64,000 nucleotides of DNA from Blastochloris viridis (GCF_001402875.1 NZ_CP012946.1:2706001-2770000); one strand, 5' to 3'; numbered from the stretch's first letter, positions 1 to 9,634 are shown. The notes: generated by a model from the sequence alone, not told the origin. Numbers and translations are program-made.

Positions 1-146
1 ATCAGCGCCGCCAGCAGCACCAGGATGGCGAAGGCAGGGCCGCCCAGCACGGTGATCGCCAGCGCGGCCGGGCCGAGGATGACCGCGGAAACCACGCGCA
101 CGCGCAGATCGGAGGTGGGGCCGGCACGTTCTGTCACGGATGTCAC
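1..146 (-). CDS. cdsA: CdsA, phosphatidate cytidylyltransferase (N-terminal part only)
   Basis: The gene runs off the left edge, so only about 48 N-terminal residues are visible. They read DLRVRVVSAVILGPAALAI and then a hydrophobic stretch, as in the start of CdsA, the inner-membrane enzyme that makes CDP-diacylglycerol from phosphatidic acid and CTP. The start is a GTG at 146, with a second in-frame GTG at 137. It begins 12 bp after the uppS stop, in the usual uppS-cdsA order, so it is probably the last visible gene of the rpsB-to-cdsA block. The call rests on context plus a short N-terminus. Confidence 0.75.
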   Translation of the reverse strand, partial: MTSVTERAGPTSDLRVRVVSAVILGPAALAITVLGGPAFAILVLLAAL

Positions 147-158
147 GGGATCACTCTA

Positions 159-923
159 TCACGGCGAGCCGGCGGCACGCCGGCCCCCGAATCGCCGATC
201 GCGGCCGCTGAACTCGGCGATGGCCGATTCAAGCGCAGCGCGGTCGAAATCCGGCCATAGCACCGGCGTGAACACGAACTCGGCATAAGCAGCCTGCCAC
301 AGCAGGAAATTCGACAGGCGCTGCTCGCCCGAGGTGCGGATGATCAAGTCAGGGTCCGGAATCTCGGCGGTGTCGAGATAGCGGGCGAAGGTCTCCGGGT
401 TGAGCGCCTCAGGCGCAAGCCGGCCGTCGGCGATGGCACTGGCGGCCTGGCGCACCGCGGCCAGGATTTCCTGCCGCGCACCGTAATTGAACGCAAACAC
501 CAGCACGAGGCCGGTGTTGAGGGCGGTGAGCGCTTCGGCTTCCTGGAGCATGGCGCCGATGTCGGGGTCGAGCCCCTCGCGCATGCCGATGATCCGCACC
601 CGGACATTGCTGGCGTGGAGGTCCGCCAGGTCCTTGCGGATGAAGCGGCGGATCAGGCCCATCAGGTCGCCGACCTCGTCGGGCGGCCGTGACCAGTTCT
701 CCGAGGAGAAGCTGTAGAGCGTCAGATAGCCGATCCCGAGCTCGCGGCAGGCCCGCACGGTGCGGCGAACCGCCTCGACGCCGCGGCGGTGGCCCTCGAC
801 CCGCGGCAGCAACCGCGCTGCCGCCCAGCGGCCGTTGCCGTCCATGATGATCGCGACGTGGCGCGGGATCTTGCCTGCGGCCGGCGAGCGCGTCTCGGAC
901 AGCATTTGTTCAGGGATCGCCAT
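159..923 (-). CDS. uppS: Undecaprenyl diphosphate synthase (cis-prenyltransferase)
   Basis: Condenses isopentenyl diphosphate units onto farnesyl diphosphate in Z configuration to make the C55 carrier lipid of peptidoglycan synthesis. The N-terminal [13 protein letters not shown] block holds the catalytic Asp and the diphosphate-binding residues. Further on are [20 protein letters not shown] and [19 protein letters not shown], all family signatures. I take the ATG at 923 (254 aa). A TTG at 947 would add eight residues, and neither has a strong ribosome-binding site. It lies 49 bp after frr and just before cdsA, the usual order. Confidence 0.95.
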   Translation of the reverse strand: MAIPEQMLSETRSPAAGKIPRHVAIIMDGNGRWAAARLLPRVEGHRRGVEAVRRTVRACRELGIGYLTLYSFSSENWSRPPDEVGDLMGLIRRFIRKDLADLHASNVRVRIIGMREGLDPDIGAMLQEAEALTALNTGLVLVFAFNYGARQEILAAVRQAASAIADGRLAPEALNPETFARYLDTAEIPDPDLIIRTSGEQRLSNFLLWQAAYAEFVFTPVLWPDFDRAALESAIAEFSGRDRRFGGRRAAGSP

Positions 924-972
924 CGAGGAAGCCTGTTGTTGCCGCAACGTTCGGCCGTCACCGCCCAGGACC

Positions 973-1536
973 CTAGACCGTCATGACTTCCTTCTCTTTG
1001 TGCGCCAGGATCTGGTCGATCTCGGCGATGGCGGCATCGGTCGCCTTCTGAACTTCGACGGTCAGACGCTCGTGGTCGTCCTGGCTGATGTGACCGTCCT
1101 TCTCCTGCTTTTTCAGGAAATCGAGGCCGTCGCGCCGGACGTGGCGCACCGCGACGCGCGCCGCCTCGGCATACTTGTGGGCAACCTTGACCAGCTCTTG
1201 GCGGCGCTGGGTGGTCAACTCGGGGATGCGCAGGCGGATCACCTGGCCCTCGGTCGAGGGGCTGAGGCCGAGGTCGCTGTCGCGAATGGCCTTTTCGACC
1301 GCGTGCATCATGCCCTTGTCCCACACCTGGATCGAGAGCAGGCGCGGCTCGGGCACGCTGATCGAGGCGACCTGATTGAGCGGCATCCTGGCACCGTAGG
1401 CGTCGACCTCGATCGGCTCGACCAGGCTTGCGGAAGCCCGGCCGGTGCGCAGCCCGCCGAGTTCATGGCGCAGCACACCGATGGCGCCCTGCATGCGCCG
1501 CTTGAGTTCGGGCAGGTCGTGTGCACCCGACGTCAT
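973..1536 (-). CDS. frr: Ribosome recycling factor
   Basis: Splits post-termination ribosomes together with EF-G. At 187 aa the length is typical. The three-helix-bundle sequence is recognisable: [20 protein letters not shown] near the N-terminus, then [19 protein letters not shown], and [20 protein letters not shown] in the middle. An in-frame ATG at 1542 touches the Shine-Dalgarno GGAGG directly, while the ATG at 1536 sits six bases after it, so 1536 is the start. It follows pyrH after a 262-bp spacer that contains a dispersed repeat. Confidence 0.96.
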   Translation of the reverse strand: MTSGAHDLPELKRRMQGAIGVLRHELGGLRTGRASASLVEPIEVDAYGARMPLNQVASISVPEPRLLSIQVWDKGMMHAVEKAIRDSDLGLSPSTEGQVIRLRIPELTTQRRQELVKVAHKYAEAARVAVRHVRRDGLDFLKKQEKDGHISQDDHERLTVEVQKATDAAIAEIDQILAHKEKEVMTV

Positions 1537-1723
1537 GATCATCCTCCGCTCATCAGCGTATTCGAACGCGACCCGCCGGGCCGGCTCGAAAATCCTGCAC
1601 TTCGTCAAGATCTGCCGGACGTCACGGGCCGGCCCCACGGTCCACGCCACGTCCTTTGAAGGTCAGGGCCGGCGGCCGAGCCCGGCCGCCCCGCGCCTTG
1701 CGGCGCCAAATCCCTGGCTTATT

Positions 1724-1771
1724 GCGTTTTCGCTCGCAAACCGGTTCCCACTTTTGCGGAAAATGCTCTAG
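1724..1771. repeat. Dispersed Rhizobiales intergenic repeat, copy 1 (AAACCGG/CCACTTTTGCGG type)
   Basis: The spacer between frr and pyrH holds CGCAAACCGGTTCCCACTTT followed by TGCGGAAAATGCTCTAGA. This is the core of a short repeat common between genes in Rhizobiales. A second, palindromic relative lies at 10321-10373 and shares the CCACTTTTGC and GCTCTA blocks. No coding potential; function unknown. Confidence 0.6.
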
Positions 1772-1798
1772 AGCGTAGATGTCCTAAGGCCAGTCACC

Positions 1799-2515
1799 TC
1801 AGGCCGTGACGAGGGTGGCCCTGCCCTCCCCGCGCAGCACCGCCGTGACCGCGCCCGGCTCTTGAATCGAGAAAACGATGATAGGCATGCGGCTCTCGCG
1901 GGCAAGCGCGAACGCCGCGGCATCCATCACGCCGAGCTGGCGGTCGATCGCCTCCGAGTGGGTCAGCCGCTCGTAGCGCACGGCGGCCGGGTCGGCCTTG
2001 GGGTCGGACGAATAGACGCCGTCGACATTGGTCGCCTTCAAAAGAGCGCCGCAGCCGAGTTCGGCGGCACGCAGCGCGCCGCCGGTGTCGGTGGTGAAGA
2101 ACGGGTTGCCGGTGCCGCCGGCCAGCAGCACCACCCGGCCCTTGGCGAGGTGGGACAACGCCTTCTGCCGCGAATAGGGCTCGCACACTGTCGGCATGGC
2201 GACCGCCGACATGGTGCGGGCCGGCGTGCCGGCCGCCTCGATGGCGGCTTCCAGCGCCAGGGCGTTCATCACCGTCGCCAGCATGCCGAGCTGGTCGGCG
2301 GTGGCGCGGTCGAGACCTTTCGCGGCGCCTTGGACGCCGCGAAAGATGTTGCCGCCGCCGACCACGACCGCCAACTCGACGCCGAGCGCCCGAGCGTCGG
2401 CGAGATCGGCCGCGATGCGCGTCACCGTCGGCGGGTGCAGCCCGAAGGCGTCGGGGCCCATCAGGGCCTCGCCCGAGACCTTGACCAAAACCCGCCTGTA
2501 GGGGACCGCGCTCAC
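1799..2515 (-). CDS. pyrH: UMP kinase
   Basis: Phosphorylates UMP to UDP with ATP; a member of the amino-acid kinase fold. Visible motifs are [15 protein letters not shown] at the N-terminus, [11 protein letters not shown] (phosphate-binding glycine loop), and [19 protein letters not shown] and [16 protein letters not shown] blocks towards the C-terminus. The frame is open upstream into tsf, but the GTG at 2515 gives 238 aa, the family length, and starts 10 bp after the tsf stop. No strong Shine-Dalgarno is seen, so it is probably translated by coupling to tsf. Confidence 0.95.
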   Translation of the reverse strand: MSAVPYRRVLVKVSGEALMGPDAFGLHPPTVTRIAADLADARALGVELAVVVGGGNIFRGVQGAAKGLDRATADQLGMLATVMNALALEAAIEAAGTPARTMSAVAMPTVCEPYSRQKALSHLAKGRVVLLAGGTGNPFFTTDTGGALRAAELGCGALLKATNVDGVYSSDPKADPAAVRYERLTHSEAIDRQLGVMDAAAFALARESRMPIIVFSIQEPGAVTAVLRGEGRATLVTA

Positions 2516-2525
2516 GGCCGGCCGC

Positions 2526-3455
2526 TCAGCTGACGCCGCCGGCGGCCGCAACTTCCGCCGCGAAGTCGTCTTCCTTCTTCTCAACGCCCTCGCCGAGCGC
2601 GAAACGAACGAAGCCGTTCACGGCGACGGCAGAGCCGGCCTTGGTCTCGATCTCCTTGATCGCCTGCGCGACGGTCTTGCCGGCGTCGTGCACGTAGGGC
2701 TGATCGAGCAGGCAGACCTCCTTGAAGAAGGTCTTGAGGCCGCTCTCGGCGATCTTCTCGATCACCGCCGCCGGCTTGCCGGAGGCCGCGGCCTTCTCGG
2801 TCAGCACCGCGCGCTCGCGCTCGATCACCGCCGGATCGACGCCCGACGGGTCGACCGACAGCGGGCTGGAGGCGGCGATGTGCATCGCCAGCAGGCGGCC
2901 GAACGGCGCCAGCACGTCGGCGGCGCCGGCCGATTCGAGCGCCACCACGACGCCGATCTTGCCGAGGCCGGAGTCGCGGGCGGTCTCGCTGTGGACGTAG
3001 GCGCCGACCACGCCCGAGCCGACCTCGACCAGGCCGGCACGACGAAGCGTCATGTTCTCGCCGATGGTGGCGATGGCGGAGGCGATGTCCTCCTGCACGG
3101 TGTGCTCGCCGACCTTGGCGGCGAGGATGGCATCGACGTCGCTGCCGGACTTGATCGCGACCTGGCCGATCAGCTTGACGAGGCCCTGGAAGTGGTCGTT
3201 GCGGGCGACGAAGTCGGTCTCGGAATTGACCTCGACCACCACGCCCTTGTTGCCCTCGACGATGACGCCGACCAGACCGTCGGCGGCGACGCGGCCGGCC
3301 TTCTTGGCGGCCTTGGCGAGGCCCTTCTTGCGCAGCCAGTCGACCGCGGCCTCAATGTCGCCGGCGGTCTCGCCGAGCGCCGTCTTGCAATCCATCATGC
3401 CCGCGCCGGTCTTCTCGCGCAGGTCCTTCACCATCTGGGCCGTGATGCTGGCCAT
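2526..3455 (-). CDS. tsf: Translation elongation factor Ts
   Basis: Nucleotide exchange factor for EF-Tu. The 309-aa protein begins [20 protein letters not shown] with the UBA-like N-terminal domain. TDFVARN follows in the core that contacts EF-Tu, and [20 protein letters not shown] ends the protein. GGGAG lies about seven bases before the ATG at 3455. It sits between rpsB and pyrH in the canonical order and is probably cotranscribed from the rpsB promoter. Confidence 0.97.
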   Translation of the reverse strand: MASITAQMVKDLREKTGAGMMDCKTALGETAGDIEAAVDWLRKKGLAKAAKKAGRVAADGLVGVIVEGNKGVVVEVNSETDFVARNDHFQGLVKLIGQVAIKSGSDVDAILAAKVGEHTVQEDIASAIATIGENMTLRRAGLVEVGSGVVGAYVHSETARDSGLGKIGVVVALESAGAADVLAPFGRLLAMHIAASSPLSVDPSGVDPAVIERERAVLTEKAAASGKPAAVIEKIAESGLKTFFKEVCLLDQPYVHDAGKTVAQAIKEIETKAGSAVAVNGFVRFALGEGVEKKEDDFAAEVAAAGGVS

Positions 3456-3539
3456 GATCTCGCTCCCTGAAACAGGTCAACCGGGCGGCCGCGAGGCCGC
3501 CCGTTCGTATCCTTGACGACGAGCCGAACGACGACCGGC

Positions 3540-4538
3540 TCACTCACTCTCGGCCGACAGTTCCTTCGCCTTGTTGATCCAGCTCTCGACCCGACCCGGC
3601 AGGCCGGCCGCATCACCGACATGGGCGGCGTCGGCGGCGTTGAACAGGGCGATCTGCGAGTAGTGGAACACGCCGAGGTCATTCAGCTTCTTTTCGACGG
3701 TCTTCGACACGCCGGGGAGCTTGGTGAGGTCGTCCGGAGTGCCGCGCGGGCCGGACAGCGCCTCGAAGCCCGACACCGGCTCCTCGGCCGGCAGGTCCTC
3801 GACCAGCGGGGCCTCGGCTTCGCCGATGTCGATGCCGAGATCGCCCTGGGCGCGCGAGATGCCGTCGATCGCGGCGCGCACAACCAGATCGCAGTAGAGC
3901 GCGATGGCGCGGCCGGCGTCGTCATTGCCGGGGATCGGGAAGGCGATGCCGTCCGGATCGCAGTTGGTGTCGAGCACCGCCACCACCGGGATGCCGAGGC
4001 GGGTCGCCTCCTTGATCGCGATGTCTTCCTTGTTGGTGTCGATCACGAACAGCATGTCCGGCGTGCCGCCCATGTCGCGGATGCCGCCGAGCGCACGCTC
4101 AAGCTTGTCCTTCTCGCGGGAGAGGGTGAGGCGCTCCTTCTTGGTGTAGAAGCCGCCGGTCTCGCCGGAGAGCATCTCCTCCAGCTTCTTCAGGCGCTGG
4201 ATCGACTGCGAAATGGTCTTCCAGTTGGTCAGGGTGCCGCCGAGCCAGCGCGAATTGACATAGTACTGGGCCGAGCGCTTGGCGGCCTCGGCCACCGCTT
4301 CGGCGGCCTGGCGCTTGGTGCCGACGAACAGCACGCGGCCGCCGCGGGCGACGCAGTCCGACAACGCCTGCAGGGCGCGGTGCGCCAGCGGCACGGACTG
4401 GGCAAGGTCGATGATGTGGATGTTGTTGCGGGTGCCGAAGATGTACGGCGCCATCTTCGGGTTCCAGCGGTGGGCCTGATGACCGAAGTGCGCCCCAGCT
4501 TCGAGAAGCTGGCGCATCGAGATTTCAGGGAGCGCCAT
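3540..4538 (-). CDS. rpsB: 30S ribosomal protein S2, with C-terminal extension
   Basis: Small-subunit ribosomal protein; first gene of the rpsB-tsf-pyrH-frr-uppS-cdsA block. The start ATG at 4538 follows AAGGA by seven bases and opens [20 protein letters not shown], the standard S2 N-terminus. The frame is open far upstream, but that part is not S2. At 332 aa it is about 90 residues longer than E. coli S2. The extra C-terminal part is acidic and then reads [20 protein letters not shown], which resembles a helix-hairpin-helix-type domain. Long S2 proteins of this kind are known in Bradyrhizobium-related bacteria. Confidence 0.96.
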   Translation of the reverse strand: MALPEISMRQLLEAGAHFGHQAHRWNPKMAPYIFGTRNNIHIIDLAQSVPLAHRALQALSDCVARGGRVLFVGTKRQAAEAVAEAAKRSAQYYVNSRWLGGTLTNWKTISQSIQRLKKLEEMLSGETGGFYTKKERLTLSREKDKLERALGGIRDMGGTPDMLFVIDTNKEDIAIKEATRLGIPVVAVLDTNCDPDGIAFPIPGNDDAGRAIALYCDLVVRAAIDGISRAQGDLGIDIGEAEAPLVEDLPAEEPVSGFEALSGPRGTPDDLTKLPGVSKTVEKKLNDLGVFHYSQIALFNAADAAHVGDAAGLPGRVESWINKAKELSAESE

Positions 4539-4641
4539 GTCAGTTCCTTTTCCGGTTGAACCTCCGCGGACGGTCGCCCCGGTATCGGGGCACCGGACGG
4601 GTCGGGAAGAGACCCTCGTGTCCGCGTGTGGGATGGCCGCG

Positions 4642-4670
4642 CTTATAGTGGCGGACGGACCATGGCGCAA
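4642..4670 (-). promoter_or_regulatory. Predicted sigma-70 promoter of rpsB
   Basis: On the minus strand TTGCGC (4670-4665) is separated by exactly 17 bp from TATAAG (4647-4642), about 100 bp before the rpsB start. The tRNA-Pro gene in this window has the same TTGCG/17/TATAAG arrangement, which supports both as strong housekeeping promoters. Confidence 0.6.
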
Positions 4671-4845
4671 CCCTCGACGAGGCAACTCTTCTTGGAATGC
4701 CTGTCTTCTTGGAAGCCTGGCACCCATCTTGCTGGTTGCGGCCACCGATGACGGCAACGACCGCGTGCCGGGCGTCTCGGACGTAAATCCTACGCGGGGG
4801 CCGGGGCGGAGCCTTTGATTTCAGAGCCGAATGGGTGAGGTCGCG

Positions 4846-5526
4846 ATGACAGATATATCGAGTTCCGGATCTTTGAAAGGCATTGCGCGAATACTGGCTC
4901 GACCGATTTCGGTGGCCGGCCTAGCACCCTCTAAGGTGCTTGTTGCCCAACCGTTTTCGGAGCAGCAAAAGAAAGACATCGCTGAACGCAATAAAATAAC
5001 AGCAGAACTCGCGGAAATCAACGCCACGGCGATGATCGACGCCAAGGCGAGTCAACAATTCGAAAGCAACGAGACATATCTGCCGAACATTTCGACCTTG
5101 ACCTTGGATACCGCGAAGACTGTTTTAGGCCAAATCGATGCGGCCAAGGGAATGAATTGGATCCAGGGCACCAATATTCACGGTAACAACGGTGACAAAG
5201 CCACCTCATCTCTTGATATCTATATCTCCTGGCTGAAGAATTTTATCTCATCATTCGATAGCGCAGGCACCCACAATCAGCCCGCGATCGCTTCCGGCGA
5301 AGAAGCCGCGGCGATCACCGAGAGCGTCATTCTTCCGAACGTGTCATCGCTTTCGAGCTCCATGGCCGCTTCAGTCTACAAGCAGGTCCAAAATCTCATT
5401 GACACCAATCAGCTCGAAGGACGTCGCTTGGTTGCACAAAACGGCGAGACATCGACACCTTCCATCGACACCTACCTATCGTGGCTGTCCGCGAAAGCTG
5501 ATGCCATTCAAGAGGCCTCCGGTTGA
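4846..5526 (+). CDS. Unknown protein with an internal two-fold repeat
   Basis: I do not recognise this 226-aa protein. Its second half holds two diverged copies of a roughly 60-residue unit. One runs from YLPNISTLTLDTAKTVLGQI to SSLDIYISWLKNFISSF, the other from ILPNVSSLSSSMAASVYKQV to PSIDTYLSWLSAKADAI. Each unit has LPNxSxL at its start and S(L/I)DxYxSWL at its end. The middle (residues about 35-65) is charged and helical. I see no clear signal peptide or membrane segment. The ATG at 4846 has GTGAGG five bases upstream and is preferred over the ATG at 4831. Codon use is visibly AT-richer than in the neighbouring genes, which suggests acquisition. It is a lone gene, divergent from rpsB. Confidence 0.7.
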   Translation: MTDISSSGSLKGIARILARPISVAGLAPSKVLVAQPFSEQQKKDIAERNKITAELAEINATAMIDAKASQQFESNETYLPNISTLTLDTAKTVLGQIDAAKGMNWIQGTNIHGNNGDKATSSLDIYISWLKNFISSFDSAGTHNQPAIASGEEAAAITESVILPNVSSLSSSMAASVYKQVQNLIDTNQLEGRRLVAQNGETSTPSIDTYLSWLSAKADAIQEASG

Positions 5527-5659
5527 TGCCTTCTTGATACGGGAATCGATCTCGGCGGCCGGCAGCAGATCCTCCGGCGCGGCGAGCTAGGCTTCGCATC
5601 AAGCAGCCCGAGAAAAAACTACCCGGCGCTTTCTGCCGATGGGTAAAACCAGAAGCCCC

Positions 5660-5768
5660 AGGTGCTGACCCATGGGGTCGTTTACACTCGCAGATATTCT
5701 TCATTGAAATCAGGGACTCAAGGGAAAATTCGCGACTGACACCAACGGCGGGCTGCCGCCGCTGTTGG
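5660..5768. repeat. Dispersed repeat of about 110 bp, copy 1
   Basis: Shares a series of ordered blocks with 28054-28163: GTGCTGAC/ATGCTGAC, CATGG, CGCAGAT, TTGAAATCA, CCAACGGC, GGCTGCCGCCGC and GTTGG. It ends in a hairpin, ACACCAACGGCGG against CCGCCGCTGTTGGTGT. It lies in the 369-bp gap between the unknown gene and dnaE and directly abuts the mini-element at 5769. No open reading frame of note. Confidence 0.65.
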
Positions 5769-5852
5769 TGTACCGCGCCACGATGAAATCCTCGGCGCCT
5801 ACCGTCCGTCGGCGCAACCCCACAAGGCGGATTCCTTCGGAGAGGCAGTATG
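5769..5852. mobile_element. 84-bp palindromic mini-element, diverged copy
   Basis: Same length and block order as the element at 32218-32301: TGTACCGCG at the left, then GATGAAATCC, GTCGGCGCAA, GGATTCCTTCGGAGA and finally a degenerate right end CAGTATG. This copy lies in intergenic DNA and its terminal repeats have decayed, so it looks older than the copy in the IS3 transposase. Non-coding and presumably mobilised in trans. Confidence 0.7.
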
Positions 5853-5895
5853 ACCCGGTCCCAAAACCTCCCGGACAACCGGGCCGGCGCCCTCC

Positions 5896-8800
5896 CTAGG
5901 CATCCTCCACCGTCATCACGCCGGGAATGGCCTTGATGGCACCCGCGATCTGCGGCGACACCTTGTAACGGCCGGGCAGCCTGACCTCGACCTCGGTGCG
6001 GCCGCCGTCGAGCACCAGCACCACGGCGACTTCGCCGTCGCCGCCCGCTTCGAGCCGCCGCGCCAGGCTGTCGAGCGGCCCGGCCTCGCGCATGAACACG
6101 TTGAGCCCCCTCTGGTGGCGAGCGGCGACCTCGTCGAGCGCTTCCACGCCCTGGATGCGGGCGCGGACGTCTTCGCCCTGCACCTCGGCGGAAACCTGCA
6201 GCACGACGCGGGCGCCCTCCTCCAGCAAGGCGCCGTATTGCTGCAGGCCCTCGGAGAAGATCACCGCCTCGAACGGCGCCGAGGGGTCCGACAGCGCCAA
6301 GATGCCCATCTTGTTGCCGGTCTTGGTGCGCTTCTCGGTGCGGCCGACCACGATGGCGGCGAGCCGGCCCGCGGTGGCGCCGTCCTCCTTCACCGCCTCG
6401 CAGAACTCGGTCCAGGCCTGCACCCGAAGCCGCTTCAAGGTGGCGGCGTAATCGTCGAGCGGGTGGCCGGACAGGAAGAAGCCGATGGCGTCGAACTCGC
6501 GCTTCAGCCGGTCCGACGGCAGCCAGTCGGGCACCAAAGGCACAGCGAGCGGCGCCGCCGCGGCGCCGCCGAACAGCTCGCTTTGGCCGGCGATGCGGTC
6601 GTCGAGCCGGCGCGCGGCGTGGGCGAGCACGACGTCGGCGGCGGCGACCGCGCGGGCGCGGCTGCGCTCCAGCCGGTCGCAGGCGCCGGCGGCGGCGAGA
6701 CACTCGAACGTGCGCTTGTTCACCGCCTTGGGGTCGATGCGCTCGGCGAGGTCCTGAAGATCGCGGAACGGCGCGGCGGCGCGCGCCGCCACCAGCGAAT
6801 CGACCGCCTGCCGCCCCACCCCCTTGATGGCCGCCAGCGCGTAGACGATCGAGCGGCCGTCGGGCTCGAACTCGGCGCCCGAGCGATTGAGGTCGGGCGG
6901 CACGATCTTGATGCCGAGGCGCTCGGCCTCGGCGCGGAATTCGGCGAGCTTGTCGGTGTTCGACATGTCGAGCGTCATCGACGCCGCCAGGAACTCGACC
7001 GGAAAGTTGGCCTTGAGATAGGCGGTCTGATAGGCGACCAGGGCGTAGGCGGCGGCGTGGCTCTTGTTGAAGCCGTAGTCGGCGAACTTGGCGAGCAAGT
7101 CGAAGATGGTCTCGGCCTGGGCCTTGTCGACGCCGCGCTCGGTGGCGCCGTCGACGAAGCGGGCGCGCTGCTTGTCCATCTCGGCGCGGATCTTCTTGCC
7201 CATGGCGCGGCGCAGCAGATCGGCTTCGCCGAGCGAGTAGCCCGCCAGGATCTGGGCGATCTGCATCACCTGTTCTTGGTAGATGATGACGCCGAAGGTC
7301 TCCTTCAGCACCGGCTCGATGCTGGGGTGGGGGTATTCGGGCTGCTCGCGGCCGTGCTTGCGCGCACAATAGGTCGGGATATTGGCCATCGGGCCCGGCC
7401 GGTAGAGCGCGACCAGCGCGATGATGTCCTCGAAGCGATCCGGCTCCATGTCGATCAGAGCCTTGCGCATGCCGGCACTTTCGAGCTGGAACACCCCGGC
7501 GGTCTCGCCGCGCGCCAGCGTCTCGTAGGTCTTCCTGTCGTCGAGCGGGATGTGCGTGAGGTCGATCTCGATGCCGCAACGGCGGATCAGCTTCACCGCG
7601 GTCTGCAGCGTGGTCAGGGTCTTGAGGCCGAGGAAGTCGAACTTCACCAGGCCGGCCGGCTCCACCCACTTCATGTTGAACTGGGTGACCGGCATGTCGG
7701 ACTTGGGGTCGCGATAGAGCGGCACCAGTTCCATCAGCGGGCGGTCGCCGATCACGATGCCGGCGGCGTGGGTGGAGGCGTGGCGGTAAAGCCCTTCGAG
7801 CCTGAGCGCGATGTCGAGCAGCCGCTTGACGATCGGCTCGGCGTCGCGCGCCGCCTGCAGCTTGGGCTCCTCGGTGATGGCCTGCTGCAGCGTCACCGGC
7901 TTGGCCGGGTTCTGCGGCACCAGCTTGCAGAGCTTGTCGACCTGGCCGTAGGGCATCTGCAGCACGCGGCCGACGTCGCGCAGAACGCCGCGGGCGAGCA
8001 GCGTGCCGAAGGTGATGATCTGGGCAACCTGATCGCGGCCGTAGCGCTCCTGGACGTAGCGGATCACCTCGTCGCGGCGGTCCTGGCAGAAGTCGACGTC
8101 GAAGTCCGGCATCGACACGCGCTCAGGATTGAGGAAGCGCTCGAACAGCAGGCCGAACCGGATCGGGTCGAGATCGGTGATGGTGAGCGAATAGGCCACC
8201 AGCGATCCGGCGCCTGAACCGCGGCCCGGCCCGACCGGGATGCCCTGGTTCTTCGCCCACTTGATGAAGTCCGCCACGATCAGGAAGTAGCCTGGGAACT
8301 TCATGCGGGCGATGACGTCGAGCTCGAAGACGAGCCGCTGGCGGTAGTCGTCCTCGGTGAGCCCGGGCGCAAGGCCCTGCGTTTTCAGGCGGCGGTCGAG
8401 ACCCTCCGCCGCCTGGCGCCGCAGTTCCGCCTCCTCGGCGGCGGAGGGGTCGGCGGCGGCGCCGTCGCCGGTGGTGAAGTGCGGCAGGATCGGCTTGCGG
8501 GTGCGCGGCCGCACCGCGCAGCGCCGGGCGATCTCGACACTCGCCGCCACCGCCTCGGGCAGGTCGGCAAACAGCGCGGCCATCTCTGCGCGGGTCTTGA
8601 AGCGATGCTCGGGCGTGAGCTGGCGGCGCTCGGCGTCAGCGATCAGCCGGCCTTCGGCAATGCAGATCAGGGCGTCGTGGGCCTCGTAGTCGTCGGCCTT
8701 GGCGAAGAACGGCTCGTTGGTGGCGACCAGCGGCAGGCCGAGGCGAAAGGCGAGGTCGAGCAGCGCCGGCTCGACCTCGCGCTCGCGGTCGGCGCCGTGG

Positions 8801-9345
8801 CGCTGCATCTCGACATAGAGCCGGTTGCCGAACAGATCGACCAGCGTTTCCAATCTATTGCCGGCAAGGTCGGGCTGGCCCTCCGCGGCGGCGCGGTCGA
8901 TCGGGCCGTCGGGGCCGCCGGTGAGCACGATCAGCCCGGCGCTGTGATCGGCGAGCCGCGCCACCGGCACGTGCGGCTCCTCGCCGGAGGGGGCTTCGAG
9001 ATAGGCGCGGGAGGTCAGCGCCATCAAGTTGCGATAGCCGTCCTCGCGTGCGGCGAGACAGACGATGCGCGACCGCCGCGCCGGCAGCCCGCCCTGCGGC
9101 CGGCCGCGCGAGGTGGCATCGGCGAATTCGACCGCCAGCGACAGGCCGACGATGGGCTGGATGCCGGCGCCGGCCATTTTTTCCGAGAATTCGAGCGCGC
9201 CGAACAGATTGCCGGTGTCGGTCAGCGCCAGCGCCGGCTGCTTGTCGGCCTTGGCGAGTTCGGCCAGCTTGGCGATCGACAGCGCGCCTTCGAGCAGCGA
9301 GAACGATGAATGCACATGCAGGTGCACGAAGCCGACGCCCGCCAT
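5896..9345 (-). CDS. dnaE: DNA polymerase III alpha subunit (replicative DnaE1 type)
   Basis: Catalytic subunit of the chromosomal replicase, 1149 aa, full length. The N-terminal PHP domain opens FVHLHVHSSFSLLEGALSI. The C-family polymerase core carries GPGRGSGAGSLVAYSLTITD near residue 372 and the active-site motif PDFDVDFC at 413-420. A helix-hairpin-helix and an OB-fold region follow. The N-terminus is of the replicative type, not the error-prone DnaE2 type, and no imuA/imuB genes are nearby. An SOS-box region and a 34-codon gene lie 174 bp upstream in the same direction, so damage-responsive transcription could read into dnaE. Confidence 0.97.
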   Translation of the reverse strand: MAGVGFVHLHVHSSFSLLEGALSIAKLAELAKADKQPALALTDTGNLFGALEFSEKMAGAGIQPIVGLSLAVEFADATSRGRPQGGLPARRSRIVCLAAREDGYRNLMALTSRAYLEAPSGEEPHVPVARLADHSAGLIVLTGGPDGPIDRAAAEGQPDLAGNRLETLVDLFGNRLYVEMQRHGADREREVEPALLDLAFRLGLPLVATNEPFFAKADDYEAHDALICIAEGRLIADAERRQLTPEHRFKTRAEMAALFADLPEAVAASVEIARRCAVRPRTRKPILPHFTTGDGAAADPSAAEEAELRRQAAEGLDRRLKTQGLAPGLTEDDYRQRLVFELDVIARMKFPGYFLIVADFIKWAKNQGIPVGPGRGSGAGSLVAYSLTITDLDPIRFGLLFERFLNPERVSMPDFDVDFCQDRRDEVIRYVQERYGRDQVAQIITFGTLLARGVLRDVGRVLQMPYGQVDKLCKLVPQNPAKPVTLQQAITEEPKLQAARDAEPIVKRLLDIALRLEGLYRHASTHAAGIVIGDRPLMELVPLYRDPKSDMPVTQFNMKWVEPAGLVKFDFLGLKTLTTLQTAVKLIRRCGIEIDLTHIPLDDRKTYETLARGETAGVFQLESAGMRKALIDMEPDRFEDIIALVALYRPGPMANIPTYCARKHGREQPEYPHPSIEPVLKETFGVIIYQEQVMQIAQILAGYSLGEADLLRRAMGKKIRAEMDKQRARFVDGATERGVDKAQAETIFDLLAKFADYGFNKSHAAAYALVAYQTAYLKANFPVEFLAASMTLDMSNTDKLAEFRAEAERLGIKIVPPDLNRSGAEFEPDGRSIVYALAAIKGVGRQAVDSLVAARAAAPFRDLQDLAERIDPKAVNKRTFECLAAAGACDRLERSRARAVAAADVVLAHAARRLDDRIAGQSELFGGAAAAPLAVPLVPDWLPSDRLKREFDAIGFFLSGHPLDDYAATLKRLRVQAWTEFCEAVKEDGATAGRLAAIVVGRTEKRTKTGNKMGILALSDPSAPFEAVIFSEGLQQYGALLEEGARVVLQVSAEVQGEDVRARIQGVEALDEVAARHQRGLNVFMREAGPLDSLARRLEAGGDGEVAVVLVLDGGRTEVEVRLPGRYKVSPQIAGAIKAIPGVMTVEDA

Positions 9346-9518
9346 CTCATCCTCCCGTTCGGTCTCCCAACGTGCGCGTCAAGGCCCCGCCGAGTCGACT
9401 CCACCACCGGGCGCCGTCCACAGGCTCGCGCCGTGCTGACCGCCGACGGCGCGGCTGAGGCACGCCGCGCGCGCCGATATCGCCGCCGCATAGCCGGCGC
9501 GGCCCGCGGCGGCAAACT

Positions 9519-9623
9519 TCAGAACCCGGCCTGGCCGAGCATCTGGGCCCAGACCAGGATGGTGGCGGCGAACAGGCTGAGCGAGGCAAGGGCAGCGGCT
9601 TCGCTGACGATTACGCGGATCAT
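9519..9623 (-). CDS. 34-aa membrane peptide under SOS boxes
   Basis: This short gene starts at the ATG at 9623 with GGAGG six bases upstream, and stops with TGA at 9519. The peptide opens MIRVIVSEAAALASLSLFAA and continues with TILVWAQMLGQAGF, so it is essentially one transmembrane helix with a short polar N-terminus. Two perfect GTTC-N7-GTTC boxes lie immediately upstream, the nearer one ending 11 bp before the start codon. That places it under LexA. Functionally it resembles Caulobacter SidA, a 29-residue SOS-induced membrane division inhibitor, although I claim no sequence homology. dnaE follows on the same strand. Confidence 0.65.
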   Translation of the reverse strand: MIRVIVSEAAALASLSLFAATILVWAQMLGQAGF

Positions 9624-9634
9624 GGCGACCTCCG

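Noticed and set aside
6115..8217. 700-codon plus-strand frame
   Set aside because: Antisense shadow of dnaE with biased composition and no motifs.
5896..9345. DnaE as the error-prone DnaE2 of the ImuAB mutasome, given the SOS boxes upstream
   Set aside because: The N-terminus HVHSSFSLLEG and full length fit replicative DnaE1, and no imuA or imuB is present.
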